NCBI GenBank assembly: GCA_963844805.1
Contig: CAWJPU010000009.1
Span: 248,001-312,000 of the forward strand
Reading direction: 5' to 3'
Origin: JACCZR01 sp963844805
Lineage (GTDB): Bacteria > Actinomycetota > Thermoleophilia > Solirubrobacterales > Thermoleophilaceae
DNA length: 64,000 nt
In this document: in pieces, positions 43,661 to 53,421 of the stretch
How the letters are laid out: each line of letters opens with the position of its first letter
Position numbering within the stretch: position 1 is the first letter of the stretch
Notes under the pieces: generated by a model
Told to the model about the DNA's origin: nothing
The model's database searches: none
What the model saw: only the letters and a program-made list of their open reading frames with translations
Translations under genes and position numbers: made by a program

Positions 43661-44734
43661 TCAGGTCACCGGCTGAAGCCGGGGATTCGGATGTAGCCGC
43701 CTGCCCACCTTGGCGCAGGGGCGGCCCTCCACCTGGACGATGTCGGCGGTGAAGTCGTTGGATCCGCGCACCAGCGAGGACCCCACGCCGTAGGAGTCCA
43801 CCGGGGCGTCGACGGCCTCGAATTCCCGGATCCGCTGGGCGTCGAAGCCGCCGCTGGCCACGATCCTCACGCGCTCGTGGCCGGCCTCGTCCAGGGCCTC
43901 GCGGACCCGCTCCACCAAGCGGACGTTGACGCCCCTGGGGTCGAACTCGCCCATCTCGGTCCACAGCGCGCGGTCGACCAGCGTCGACGAGGTGTCCAGG
44001 CGCACGCCCCAGAGGTCGTCGCCGATGGCGTCGGCCACCTCGAGCGAGGTGCGGACCGAGTCGTTCTCGAAGTCCACGAGCACCACGACGTTCATCTGGT
44101 CGGCGAAGCGGCCGGCGAACGCCCTGGCGGCGGCGGCGGTGTCGCCCCCGTAGGCGGCGATCAGCCCGTGCGGCACCGTGCCGACGCCGCGGCCGCCCCA
44201 CCAGGAGGCCTGGGCGTCGGTGGAGACGCCGATCGCCCCCGCCACGTGGGCCGCCCACCCGTCGCCGGTCTGGACGAGCCAGTGGTCGTGGCGCGCGGGG
44301 AAATAGAGGATCGGCTTCTTGTTGGCCGCCTCCACCACCTCCCTGACGTTGCGCATGATCAGCGTGCGACGGGCGAGCGAGCCGAGGTAGACCGTCTCCA
44401 GGTGGGCGAACAGCGCGTAGTCGCCCTCGATGGTCATGACCGTCTCCCAGGGGGAGATCTCGTCGCCCTCGTGCAGGGCGTGCACCTCGAGCGCCTCCCA
44501 GCCGTTGCCGTCGCGGCCGGCGCACTGCTTGAGGATCGCGATCGCCTCGTCGATCCCGCCCAGCACCGACTCCTTGCGCTGGAAGACCTGCATCAGCACC
44601 CGCGGGTGGTGGCTCTCGGCCTCCAGCAGGTCGCGGGCGTAGCTGAAATAGGCGTCGGAGTAGTAGCCCTCGCGGATGCGCTCGACGGGCAGGCGAAAGA
44701 CCTCGGGGGCCAGCCGCTCCCGCGTGGCGCTCAC
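43661..44734 (-). CDS. pncB: Nicotinate phosphoribosyltransferase
   Basis: A 357-residue NAPRTase: REGYYSDAYFSYARDLLEAE near the N-terminus, ALHEGDEISPWETVMTIEGDY, LARRTLIMRNVREVV, the phosphoribosyl-site GVSTDAQASWWGGRGVGTVPHGLIA, FENDSVRTSLEVAD, GVRLDTSSTLVDRAL, and VASGGFDAQRIREFE with DSYGVGSSLV. It makes nicotinate mononucleotide from nicotinate and PRPP in NAD salvage. The GTG overlaps the DUF1385 stop (GTGA), so it is the last gene of an M20 peptidase-DUF1385-pncB operon. Confidence 0.9.
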   Translation of the reverse strand: MSATRERLAPEVFRLPVERIREGYYSDAYFSYARDLLEAESHHPRVLMQVFQRKESVLGGIDEAIAILKQCAGRDGNGWEALEVHALHEGDEISPWETVMTIEGDYALFAHLETVYLGSLARRTLIMRNVREVVEAANKKPILYFPARHDHWLVQTGDGWAAHVAGAIGVSTDAQASWWGGRGVGTVPHGLIAAYGGDTAAAARAFAGRFADQMNVVVLVDFENDSVRTSLEVADAIGDDLWGVRLDTSSTLVDRALWTEMGEFDPRGVNVRLVERVREALDEAGHERVRIVASGGFDAQRIREFEAVDAPVDSYGVGSSLVRGSNDFTADIVQVEGRPCAKVGRRLHPNPRLQPVT

Positions 44735-45525
44735 GGCGCGGTCTCGACCCGCAGGATCTCCGCGAGCGCGGCGCGGCCCACCTCCAGCTGCTCGTCGCTG
44801 GGCTCGCGCGTCCCCACCAGCCGCTGGATCTCGTGGCCGGGCTTGCGCAGCGCGCGCGACAGGCTCGTGCCCTCGTGGCGCTCGGACCAGGCGAACACCT
44901 CCACCGCCACGGCGGCGCTGCCGAGGGCGACGGTGGCCTCGGCCGCGGGGCCCTTCAGCCCGGCCTTGCGCGCGGCGACGTTGCCCACCGCCGCGCTCAC
45001 CAGCATCGGCGCTACGAGGTTGGAGCCGCAGCGGTCGTGCTCCTTGTCGGCGTCGGCGGCCTCGCCGTCCTGCTCGTAGGCGGCGATCGCCTTGTGCTCG
45101 ACGCCGTGGTAGGCGGCCAGGTCGCCGCCACGAAGGGCCAGCAGCGCCGGGGCGAGGCTCACCAGGCTCACGGCGGCCTCGCGGCCCACGGTGCGCGCGC
45201 CGGTGGAGCGGATGGCCTGGCCGAGCAGCGCGGCGCCCGCCATCGTGCCCAGCGTCTTGACGTCCTGCATCGGCAGCTTGGCCTCGGGCAGCCCGCGCTT
45301 GACCATCGGGATGACCGCCATGGCCTCGGCGAGCTTGGTGATGCCCCGGACGCCGGGGATGCGCTCGCTGGCCCTGCCGCCCAGGTCGGGCTTGGGGCCC
45401 GAGCCCACCTTGACCTCGCCGTCGCGGGTGCGCACCGCGGCGGCCCAGTGCGTGGGGCCGTGCACCAGCAGGCCGTTGCGCAGCGCCATGCCGCCCAGGC
45501 GCAGCTTGTCCTCGGGGGTGCTCAC
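44731..45525 (-). CDS. DUF1385 (YqhQ-like) membrane protein
   Basis: A 264-residue protein. LRLGGMALRNGLLVHGPTHWAAAVR fits the DUF1385 start (gGMAvRNGVlv.GP). Hydrophobic helices appear near LGTMAGAALLGQAI and AVSLVSLAPALLAL. The family's core AAYHGVEHKAIAAYEQDG and HDRCGSNLVAPML, with conserved His, Glu and Cys, looks like a metal site. The biochemical role is not established. GTG 45525 overlaps the peptidase stop by GTGA, and its own stop overlaps pncB. Confidence 0.82.
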   Translation of the reverse strand: MSTPEDKLRLGGMALRNGLLVHGPTHWAAAVRTRDGEVKVGSGPKPDLGGRASERIPGVRGITKLAEAMAVIPMVKRGLPEAKLPMQDVKTLGTMAGAALLGQAIRSTGARTVGREAAVSLVSLAPALLALRGGDLAAYHGVEHKAIAAYEQDGEAADADKEHDRCGSNLVAPMLVSAAVGNVAARKAGLKGPAAEATVALGSAAVAVEVFAWSERHEGTSLSRALRKPGHEIQRLVGTREPSDEQLEVGRAALAEILRVETAP

Positions 45526-46828
45526 CTCAGCGTCTCCTCGATCAGCCCGGCGTAGAAGCGGGCGGCCATCCCGACGTCCTCGACGGGGATGCGCTCGTCG
45601 GCGCCGTGGATCAGCGGCGCTGCCTCGAACAGCCCCATCCTGCGCTGGGGGAAGAAGCCGTAGGCCACGCAGTCGGGGAAAGCGTCGCGGAACCAGCGCG
45701 AGTCGCTGAAGCCGGGCAGCACGACGGGCGCCACCTCGGCGCCCGGCTCCTCGTCGGCGATGAAGCTCCTGATGTGGTCCATCAGCGGGGTGTCGACCGG
45801 CGAGCGGTTGCCGCTCACGGTCTCGGCGAATTCGACGCCGAAGCCGTTCTCCCCCACCACCTCTCGGATGCGCTTGAGCGCGTGGTCCTCGCCCAGCTCG
45901 GGCGGGACGCGGCAGTCCACCCTCAGGTCCGCGCGCGCGGGGATCACGTTGATCTTCTCCGAGGCGCTGATCATGGTGGGGGTCAGCGTCACGCCCAGCA
46001 TGGGCTCGAGCAGCACCGCCACGCGCGGGTCGGTCGCCTCGATCTGCCGGAGCGTCGCCTCCAGGTCGTCGGTGCCCAGCCCCAGCGCCTCGATCAGGCC
46101 CTGGGGCTCCGGCGACAGCTCGTACTCGGGATGGCCGTCCTTCATCGCCTCGAGCACCGGCGCCATCTTGGCCAGCGCGTTGTCGCCGATCCTCGGGATC
46201 GACGCGTGCCCCGCGCGCCCGCGCGTGGTGAGGGTGAAGCGGAAGACGCCCTTCTCGGCCGCGCATACGCCGTACACGCGCCGGCCGTCGTAGTCGATCA
46301 CCGGGCCGGCGCCCTCGTTGACCACGAGGTCGCACCGCACCTTGTCGCGTGCTGCGCGCACAGCCACTGGGCGCCGTGCTCGCCCCCGGCCTCCTCGTCG
46401 GCGGTGACGATGATCTTCAGCTCGCCCGCCTCGGGCCGCCAGCCCTCCTCGGCCAGCGCGAGCGCCGCGGCGATCTCGGCGGCCACCTGGCTCTTCATGT
46501 CCAGCGCTCCGCGGCCCCAGATCTCCTCGTTCCTGATCTCGCCTGACCACGGGTCGGTGCTCCAGTCGGCGGGGTCGGCGAGCACCGTGTCGACATGGCC
46601 CAGCAGCACGAGGCCGGGCCCGTCGGCGTCCGCCTTCAGCGTGGCGATCAGGTTCGGCCGGCCCTCGACGCTGGCCAGCAGCTCGGTCTCGAAGCCCGCG
46701 TCGCCCAGCAGCCCGGCGAGGAACTGCTGCGCCTCCTCCTCGTTGCCGGGGGGGTTCACGGTGTTGAAGCGGATGAGCTTCTGAAGCAGCTCCGTGGCGC
46801 GCCGCTCGAGGTCCTCGCGGTCCGGCAA
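45522..46828 (-). CDS. M20-family metallopeptidase (ArgE/DapE type), one frameshift
   Basis: A dizinc peptidase/deacetylase of about 435 residues. LVLLGHVDTVLAD holds the first metal His and Asp; WGRGALDMKSQVAAEIAA gives the bridging Asp; ITADEEAGGEHG gives the catalytic and metal Glu residues. The frame changes near 46348 (one base lost), after which DKVRCDLVVNEG continues. The dimerisation domain begins RFTLTTRGRAGHASIPRIGDNA, and HGADERIPVED carries the last metal His. The TTG at 46828 lies 10 nt after TAGTCT. Substrate (acyl-amino acid or peptide) is unknown. Confidence 0.85.
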
Positions 46829-46838
46829 AGTCCTTCGG

Positions 46839-46848
46839 AGACTAGCCT
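46839..46848. promoter_or_regulatory. Back-to-back -10 elements (M20 peptidase / hydrolase)
   Basis: AGACTAGCCT holds TAGTCT on the minus strand (46839-46844), 10 nt from TTG 46828, and TAGCCT on the plus strand (46843-46848), 6 nt from GTG 46855. The two elements share the central TA. Confidence 0.6.
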
Positions 46849-46854
46849 CCCGGC

Positions 46855-47628
46855 GTGCTCAGCTACCGCGAGGAGGGTCCTGCCGACGGGCCCGTGGCGC
46901 TCATGCTCCACGGCTACCCGCAGTCGTCCTACATGTGGCGGCACGCGCTGCCCGCCGTGGCGGCGAGAGGCTGGCGCGGCGTCGCGCCCGACCTCGCGGG
47001 CTTCGGCGACTCCCCGCCCGACCCGCCGGGCACCTGGGAGCGGCAGATCGAGGCGGTCGAGGAGCTGCACCAGGAGCTGGGGCTGGGCCCGGTCGCGCTG
47101 GTGGTGCACGACTGGGGCGGCCTGATCGGGCTGCGCTGGGCCTGCGACCACCCCGACGCGGTCAGCGCGCTGGTCATCTCCGACACCGGCTTCTTTCCCG
47201 ACGGCAGGTGGCATGGCATGGCCGAGGGCCTGCGCACCGAGGGACAGGGCGAGGAGATCGTGGAGAACATCGACCGCGACGCGTTCGCCCAGGTGCTGCA
47301 GGGCTCCTCGAGCGGCATGGACGACAGAGCGATCGACGAGTACTTCAAGTGCTTCGCCGACGAGGAGCGGCGGCGCGGGCAGCTCGAGCTCTACCGCTCG
47401 GGCGACTTCGAGAAGCTGGAGCCGTACGAGGGCCGCCTGGGCGAGCTGGACGTCCCCTCGTTGCTGCTGTGGGGAGCCGACGATCCCTTCGCCCCGATCG
47501 GGGGCGCCAAGCGGTTCGAGCGCCAGCTGAAAGACTCCCGCCTCGTCGTGATGGAGGGGACCGGGCACTTCGTGTGGGACGACGCCGGCGAGCGCGCCGC
47601 GCGCGAGCTGGCCGAGTGGCTGCCGTGA
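46855..47628 (+). CDS. Haloalkane dehalogenase/epoxide hydrolase-like alpha/beta-hydrolase
   Basis: A 257-residue hydrolase: ALMLHGYPQSSYMWRHALPAV (HGYP oxyanion), APDLAGFGDSPPDPPG, and VALVVHDWGGLIGLRWAC, where the nucleophile is Asp near residue 83 instead of Ser, as in haloalkane dehalogenases and epoxide hydrolases. LLWGADDPFAPIGGA and GTGHFVWDD complete the triad. The natural substrate is unknown. GTG start 6 nt after TAGCCT, leaderless. The DoxX-like gene is coupled by GTGA. Confidence 0.87.
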   Translation: MLSYREEGPADGPVALMLHGYPQSSYMWRHALPAVAARGWRGVAPDLAGFGDSPPDPPGTWERQIEAVEELHQELGLGPVALVVHDWGGLIGLRWACDHPDAVSALVISDTGFFPDGRWHGMAEGLRTEGQGEEIVENIDRDAFAQVLQGSSSGMDDRAIDEYFKCFADEERRRGQLELYRSGDFEKLEPYEGRLGELDVPSLLLWGADDPFAPIGGAKRFERQLKDSRLVVMEGTGHFVWDDAGERAARELAEWLP

Positions 47629-48047
47629 GGAAGCGGGCGCTGCTGGGCGCCACCTTCATCGGCACCGGCCTCAACCACTTCCGGATCCCGAGGACCTACG
47701 AGTCGATCATGCCCGAATACGTGCCGGCCCACCGCGAGATGGTGATAGCCAGCGGGGTGGCCGAGGCGCTGGGTGGAGCGGGCGTGCTGAGCGAGCGCAC
47801 CAGCAAGGCGGCGGGCTGGTGGCTGATCGCCACGCTGGTGGCGATCTTCCCCGCCAACGTGCACATGGCGGTGCACCCCGAGCGCTACAAGCAGATCCCG
47901 AAGGCCGCGCTGTACGTGCGCCTGCCCGTGCAGGCACTGTTCATCCTCTGGGTCTGGCGCGTCGCGATCAGGCGCTTAGCGGGCACGACCCGGCCCGCCG
48001 CATTCCAGTCGCGGAACGTGCCGCGGAGCATCAGCCGTCGGCGCTGA
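47625..48047 (+). CDS. DoxX-like four-helix membrane protein
   Basis: A 140-residue protein: RALLGATFIGTGLNHFRIPRTYESIMPEYVP, with helix 1 carrying the GxNHF motif of the DoxX-like (DUF4267/YphA-type) group. Helices continue EMVIASGVAEALGGAGVL, AGWWLIATLVAIFPANVHMAV and LYVRLPVQALFILWVW. The last 25 residues are basic. It overlaps the hydrolase stop (GTGA), hence co-expressed. Function unknown; redox-linked membrane roles are suggested for the family. Confidence 0.75.
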   Translation: MRKRALLGATFIGTGLNHFRIPRTYESIMPEYVPAHREMVIASGVAEALGGAGVLSERTSKAAGWWLIATLVAIFPANVHMAVHPERYKQIPKAALYVRLPVQALFILWVWRVAIRRLAGTTRPAAFQSRNVPRSISRRR

Positions 48048-48103
48048 TCTTGGCGGGCAGCTCGCCGGAGAGCACGAACAGTTCTTGATGGAACACTTCA
48101 GCT

Positions 48104-49433
48104 GTGGAGCAGCTCTTCTCGACGGGCGAGGGCCCGCGCACGCGGACGCAGGTCGCTGCTTCCGAGCAGCCGCTGGCCGCCAGGATGCGCCCCTCCTCCC
48201 TGGGCGAGTTCGTGGGGCAGGAGCACCTGCTGGGCCGCGGCTCGGCGCTGCGAGCGGCCATCGAGGAGGGCCGGCCCCACTCGATGATCCTTTACGGGCC
48301 GCCGGGTACCGGCAAGACGACGCTGGCCCGGCTGATGGCCACGAACGCCCGTGCGGCGTTCGAGGAGGCCTCTGCGGTGAACGCCGGCCGCCAGGAGGTC
48401 CGCGACGTGCTGGAGCGGGCCGAGCACCGCCGGTCCACCAGCTCCGAGCCCACGATCTTCTTCCTCGACGAGATCCACCGGTTCAACAAGGCCCAGCAGG
48501 ACACCTTGCTTCCGGCGGTGGAGGAGGGGCTGGTGATCCTGGTCGGAGCCACGACGGAGAATCCCTACTTCGAGGTCAACAACGCACTGCTTTCCCGCAC
48601 GCAGGTCTACGAGCTGCGCCAGCTCAAGCCCGAGCAGGTGCTCGCCGCTGCTGCAGCGCTCGCTTGGTGACGAGCGCGGGCTGGGCGGGAAGTGCGCCGC
48701 GGCCGACGACGCACTCGAGTTCCTCGCCGCCCGCAGCGGCGGCGACGCCCGTACCGCGCTGGCCGCGCTGGAGCTGGCCTGCGAGACGGTGGGCGACCGG
48801 CCGGTGTCCCTGCGCCACGCCGAGGACGCCCTGCAGCGCCGGGCCCTGCGCTACGACAAGGAGGGCGACCAGCACTACGACACGATCTCCGCCTGGATCA
48901 AGGCCACGCGCGGCTCGGACCCCGACGCCTCGCTGCTGTACCTGGCCACGATGCTCGAGGGGGGCGAGGACCCGCGCTTCATCGCCCGGCGGATGGTGAT
49001 CCTGGCCAGCGAGGACATCGGCAACGCCGACCCGCGCGCGCTGGAGGTCGCGGTCGCCGCCGCCCACGCCGTCGAGCACGTGGGGCTGCCCGAGTGCGCC
49101 CACAACCTCGCGCAGGCATGCGTGTACCTGGCGCTGGCGCCCAAGTCGAACGCGTCCAACAAGGCCCTCGGCGCCGCGCGGGCGTGGGTGCGCGAGAACG
49201 GCGTGCCCGACATCCCGCACTACCTGCGCTCGGGCGCCTACCCCGGCGCCGAGAGCCTGGGCCGCGGCCAGGGCTACGAGTACCCGCACGACGAGCCCGA
49301 GGCCCTCACCGGCCAGGAGCTCATGCCGCCCGAGGCCGAGGGCGTGCGCTTCCTCGAGCTGAGCGAGCACGGCGAGGAGGCCGAGCTGCGCGCGCGCGAC
49401 GAGGAGCTGCGGCGCCGAAGGGGCGGCTCCTGA
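48104..49433 (+). CDS. rarA: Replication-associated recombination protein RarA (MgsA), one frameshift
   Basis: A clamp-loader-like AAA+ ATPase of about 440 residues. The N-terminus LAARMRPSSLGEFVGQEHLL is diagnostic; Walker A is GPPGTGKTTLARL, Walker B FLDEIHRFNKAQQD, sensor 1 VGATTENPYFEVN. One extra base near 48645 hides the join between KPEQVL and LLQRSLGDERGL. The C-terminal tetramerisation part follows: YDTISAWIKATRGSDPDASL, RRMVILASEDIGNADP, YRSGAYPG-like and GQGYEYPHDE. It acts at stalled replication forks. The following ALDH-like gene overlaps the stop as CTGA. Confidence 0.9.
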
Positions 49434-50698
49434 GCCTGGTCGCGGACGCCCGCAGCGTCCAGCCCTACTGGAACGCGCTGCCGCTCGCCGACCGCGCGCG
49501 CTACCTGCGCCGCAGCGCGCAGGTGATCCTCGACAGCCTCGACCCGCTGGCCGCGCACATCGCGCGCCACACCGGCCTCCCCCGGGCCGAGGTCCTCTCG
49601 ACCCAGCTGCTGACCTCGGTGGACGCGCTGCACCGGACCGCCCGCCAGGGCCCAAGGTCCTGGCCGACCGCGGCGGTCGGCCTTCCCCTGCTGACCCGGC
49701 CCAAGCGCGCGCACCTGGTGTGCGAGCCGCTCGGCGTGATCGGGGTCGAGGGGTCGGACGACGAGCCCTGGACGCTTCCCCTCCAGGAGACGGCGCTGGC
49801 GCTGATGTGCGGCAACAGCGTCGTGATCGACGCCGCGCTGGGCGACCGGATCCGCTGGGTGTTCGAGCGGGCCGGGGTGCCGGAGGGCGTGGTCTCGTGC
49901 GCCGAGCTCGAGGGCCTCGAGGTGGACCGCGTGCTCGGGACCGCCCCGCGCGGGCAAGGGGCCGATGCTGGTGCTCGCCGACGCACCCGCGCCACACGGT
50001 GTCCGGGGCGCTGTGGGGGGCCTTCGCCACCGGCGGGCGCTCGCCGTCGGGAGTCGGGCGCGCCTACGTGGTGCGGGAGGTCGCCGAGCGGTTCGTCGAG
50101 CGAGCTGGTGGACCGGGCGGAGCGAGCTGTCCGAGGACGAGGTCGGCGCCCGCCCCGACGCCGGACGCGCTGCGCGGGCTGATCGACGAGGCCGTCGCGC
50201 AGGGCGCGGAGCTGCGCTGCGCAGAGCCCGGCGGTTCGCTGCACCGGCGTGACCGACGAGATGCGCATCGCCCGCGAGCAGCCGCGCGGGCCGGTGCTGC
50301 CGATCACGGTGGTCGAGGACGAGGAGGCGGGGATCGCCGCCGCCACGTCCGGGCCGTGGGCGGTCAGCGCCTCGGTGTGGACCTCCGACCGCGCGCGCGG
50401 CACGCGCATCGCGCGGCTGCTGCCCGCCGAGCGGGTGTGGGTCAACGACCACATGCACTGGGGCTCGGGGCGCCTGCGCTCGCGCGCGGGCTTCCACGAG
50501 TGCGTGCAGGTGCGGCTGGTCGGCTGGGAGCCCTCGCACACCGGCGACGCGTGGTGGTTCCCCTACGACGAGCACCTCGCTCGCGCGCTGGAGGCGGCGT
50601 CGCGGATCGTCTACGGGCGCGACGACGACAAGCCGGCCGCGCTGCGCCGCGGCCTGGGGCCGCTGCTGCGGGTGGGCACGCGGATGCTCAGGAGGTGA
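49430..50698 (+). CDS. Catalytically altered aldehyde dehydrogenase-family protein, several frameshifts
   Basis: An ALDH-fold protein of about 420 residues after joining frames. The CTG at 49430 overlaps the rarA stop (CTGA) and gives VQPYWNALPLADRARYLRR, an ALDH-type N-terminus. Recognisable parts: CEPLGVIGVEGSDDEPWTLPL and ALALMCGNSVVID, then PMLVLADAPAPHTVSGALWGAFATGG, and, in a later frame, PITVVEDEEAGIAAATSGPWAVSASVW and RVWVNDHMHWGSGR. At the ELGG and Cys-loop positions I read PRGKG and GGRSPSG, so both the general base and nucleophile seem missing. Shifts lie near 49960, 50110 and 50220-50250. Possibly a structural or regulatory homologue. Confidence 0.62.
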
Positions 50699-51828
50699 GC
50701 GGCGGCTTGAGGTTCGCGAGCCCCGTCAACAGCGGAAGAGCAGCGAGGGCGCACAGGGCCACCTCGCCGTTGCCGTGCTCGATCGCGGCGCCGAGCACGG
50801 GAAGGACGGCGAGCGGCAGGACGTTGGCCCCCACGCTCAGCAGCCCCACGGCCGCCACGCGGGCATCGGGGTACAGCCGCTGGGCCTCGTCGTACATGAG
50901 CGCGTAGGGGATCGCGAACCCGGCGCCGGCCAGCAGCGCCCCGGCCACCAGCACCGGCACGGCGCCGTCCAACGCCAGCAGGAGCAGCCCGCCCGCGGCG
51001 ACCAGCGGCGCCAGGCCTCCGATCGCCCCCGCCGGCATCCCCCGGGCCTCCAGGCGGGCCCCCTCGGGGCGCACGAAGGCGAGCAGCACGTAGAGCGCCA
51101 CGCCCAGCAGTCCGGCCAGCCCACTCGACACGCCGGCGTCCCGGGTGAGGTACGGCACCAGCCACACGCCGAGGATGTACGGGACGCCCAGGGCGGTGGT
51201 GAAGAGCAGCTCGATCCGCCAGGCGCTCCAGCTGGTGGCCGAGCGCCGCACGAGGGCGAGGATGCTTCCGCTCGGGATCTCGGCCGTCTCCTCGCTCCTG
51301 GGCGCCAGGCGCTAGCGCGAGCAGGGCGAGGAGGGCCGTCGCCGCGGCGACCGCGAAGTCCACCCGCCAGTCGACCCCGGCGCCCCGCATCACGCTGCCG
51401 GCCCCCAGGGCCCCGGCGACACCCAGCGTGACCGCAGCGCCGAACAGCCCGACGAGGCGGACGCCGCCGGCCTGCTTGGCCAGCACGGGCCCCGCGACGA
51501 TCGCCAGCCCCAGGCCCAGGCCGGAGAGCGCGCGGCCCGCGGCGAGCACCCAGTATTCGGGGGCCAGGGCCGCCACCACGCTGCCCGCCAGGGCGAGGAG
51601 GCACGCCAGCTGGCACGCGCGCGAGGTGCCGATGCGGCGCGTGACGGTCGCGGAGCCGAGCTTCGCGACCAGCAGCCCGGCGAAGAACACCGTGCCGCCG
51701 ACCACGCCGACCGAGGCGAGCGACACGTCGAACTCGCGGGCCAGCGCGCCTGCGACGGGTCCGATGTCAGCCGAGCCCCAGGAGGTCGCCCCCGCGAGAA
51801 GGGCGAGCCCCAGCCCGGCTCGCGTCAC
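50688..51828 (-). CDS. MFS transporter, one frameshift
   Basis: A 12-helix MFS protein of about 380 residues. The N-terminal half has LALLAGATSWGSADIGPVAG, VVGGTVFFAGLLVAKLGSATVTRRIG (motif A variant) and GRALSGLGLGLAIVAGPVLA. One extra base near 51300 shifts the frame; the second half resumes WSAWRIELLFTTALGVPYIL, LAGLLGVALYVLLAFVRPEG and AGALLAGAGFAIPYALMYDE. Substrate unknown. The GTG at 51828 overlaps the MpaB gene stop (GTGA). Its end overlaps the convergent ALDH-like gene by 11 bp. Confidence 0.78.
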
Positions 51829-52635
51829 GCGGCGCGAGCGGCAGGCACGTAGCGCAGGCGCTCGGGCAGGAACGGGATCACTGCCCGCTTAACGTACTCC
51901 GCCCCGCCGGCCACCAGGGCCTTGCGCACCGGCGCCGGCGGCAGCGGCGCGAAGCCGTACTCGCGCCGGACGCGGCCCGGCAGCAGGCGCGATGGTGATG
52001 AAGTTGGCGGTCTCCAGCAGCGGCCGGGCCACCCACGGCACGGGCGGCTCCATCACGATCTCCTTGGCCCGCCTGCGCGCCCAGTCGGTGACCAGCAGCG
52101 TGTCGCCCTCGAGCATCTCGCGCTTGTAGTCGTGGAGGTCGTCGAGCGTCTCGGGCATGTCGGCGTCGTCGAGGCCGAAGAGGTTGCCCACCAGCTTGTA
52201 GTCCTCCCAGTAGGCCTCCTCCTCCGCGCGCGACATCGAGCGCACGTACTTGCGGTAGACGACCACGCCGGAGTCGACCAGCGTGAACAGCACCCACAGC
52301 AGGAGGTCGGGCTGGTCGGCGCGGTAGGGCGTGCCGGCGGGGTAGCGGCCGGTGGGCTCGCGCAGCCGGCCCTTGACCTTCGCGTGCATCGCGCGCACGT
52401 GCGCGGTGATCCGCTCGGCCTCCTCGGCCTCGCCGAAGCCGATCGTGCTCATCACCTCGGCGGTGCGGGCCAGGCGGTCGTAGGGCTCGTCCATCGCGGT
52501 GGAGTGCGCGAGCAGGCCGGAGACGGCCAGCGGATGGGCCGCCTGCATGAGCAGCGCGCGCGGCCCCGAGAGCGCGATCGCGCGCTCGCGGTGCACCACG
52601 CGCAGCATGGAGGAGTCGTCGAACAGGCCGGGCAC
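51825..52635 (-). CDS. MpaB-type oxygenase (DUF2236), one frameshift near C-terminus
   Basis: About 270 residues. MLRVVHRERAIALSGPRALLMQAAHP is the strongly conserved start of the latex-clearing-protein/MpaB family, with HRER and QxxHP; later GTPYRADQPDLLLWVLFTLVDS and EEEAYWEDYKLVGNLFGL fit as well. One extra base near 51990 shifts the frame; the last part reads REYGFAPLPPAPVRKALV and RLRYVPAARAA to the TGA at 51825. Members are heme-containing oxygenases or oxidoreductases. The GTG at 52635 lies 8 nt after TACCTT. Substrate unknown. Confidence 0.8.
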
Positions 52636-52643
52636 GTCTACCC

Positions 52644-52662
52644 AAGGTACGGGGCCTAGAAT
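52644..52662. promoter_or_regulatory. Divergent -10 pair (MpaB gene / precorrin-2 dehydrogenase)
   Basis: Minus strand: TACCTT at 52644-52649, 8 nt from GTG 52635. Plus strand: TAGAAT at 52657-52662, 10 nt from ATG 52673. The two elements are only 7 bp apart and give near-leaderless mRNAs in both directions. Confidence 0.55.
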
Positions 52663-52672
52663 CGCTGGGACC

Positions 52673-53414
52673 ATGCCTGCCCAAGCATTCGCCGGCAAGG
52701 AGTGCGTGTGCCAGTTCAAGCGCGGCATCTGCGACCAGAGCTGCGTGCAGGGCATGCTCGACACTCCCTTCTACATCGCCTGCCTCAAGCTGACCGGCCG
52801 GCGCTGCCTGGTCGTCGGCGGCGGCGAGGTCGCGCTCGAGAAGGTCGAGGGCCTGCTGGCCTGCGACGGCGACGTGACGGTGGTCGCGCCCGACGCCAAC
52901 GAGGCGATACGGAGCTCGCCCGCGAGGGCTCGATCACGCTGGGAGCGGCGCGAGTACGCCGGCCCCGAGGACCTCGAGGGCGTGTTCATGGTCATCGCCT
53001 CCACCGACGACACCGACGTGAACATCGGCATCTACGAGGACGCCGAGAAGCGGGCGATGCTCGTGAACGTGGTCGACGTGCCGCCGCTGTGCAACTTCAT
53101 CCTGCCCGCCATCGTGCGCACCGGCCCGCTGGCCATCGCGATCTCCACCGCGGGCGCCTCGCCCGCGCTGGCCAAGCGCATCAAGGCCGAGATCGCCGAC
53201 GAGTACGGCGAGCCCTACGCCCGCCTGGCCGAGCTGCTCAACGAGGTGCGCGGCTGGGCCAAGGGCAACCTCCCGACCTACCAGGACCGCAAGGTCTTCT
53301 TCGAGTCGATCGTCAACGGCGAGCCCGACCCCGTCGAGCTGCTGCGCACAGGGCGACGAGCAGGCCGTGCGCGACCTGATCGCCGCCGCGCAGAGCACCG
53401 CCCAGCCCGCCTAG
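52673..53414 (+). CDS. Precorrin-2 dehydrogenase/sirohydrochlorin ferrochelatase-like protein with Cys-rich N-terminus
   Basis: About 246 residues. A Rossmann core LTGRRCLVVGGGEVALEKVEGLL, VVAPDANEA, VFMVIASTDDTDVNIGIYEDA, VNVVDVPPLCNFILPAIVRTGPLAIAISTAG and SPALAKRIKAEI marks a CysG N-terminal/Met8p/SirC-type enzyme oxidising precorrin-2 for siroheme. Before it is an unusual segment with Cys 11, 13, 20 and 24 (CVC-x6-C-x3-C). A compensated pair of shifts lies at about 52912-52945 (true text ELAREGSIT), and another near 53350 leads to GDEQAVRDLIAAAQSTAQ. The TAGAAT -10 supports the ATG at 52673. Confidence 0.82.
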
Positions 53415-53421
53415 CGAGCGC

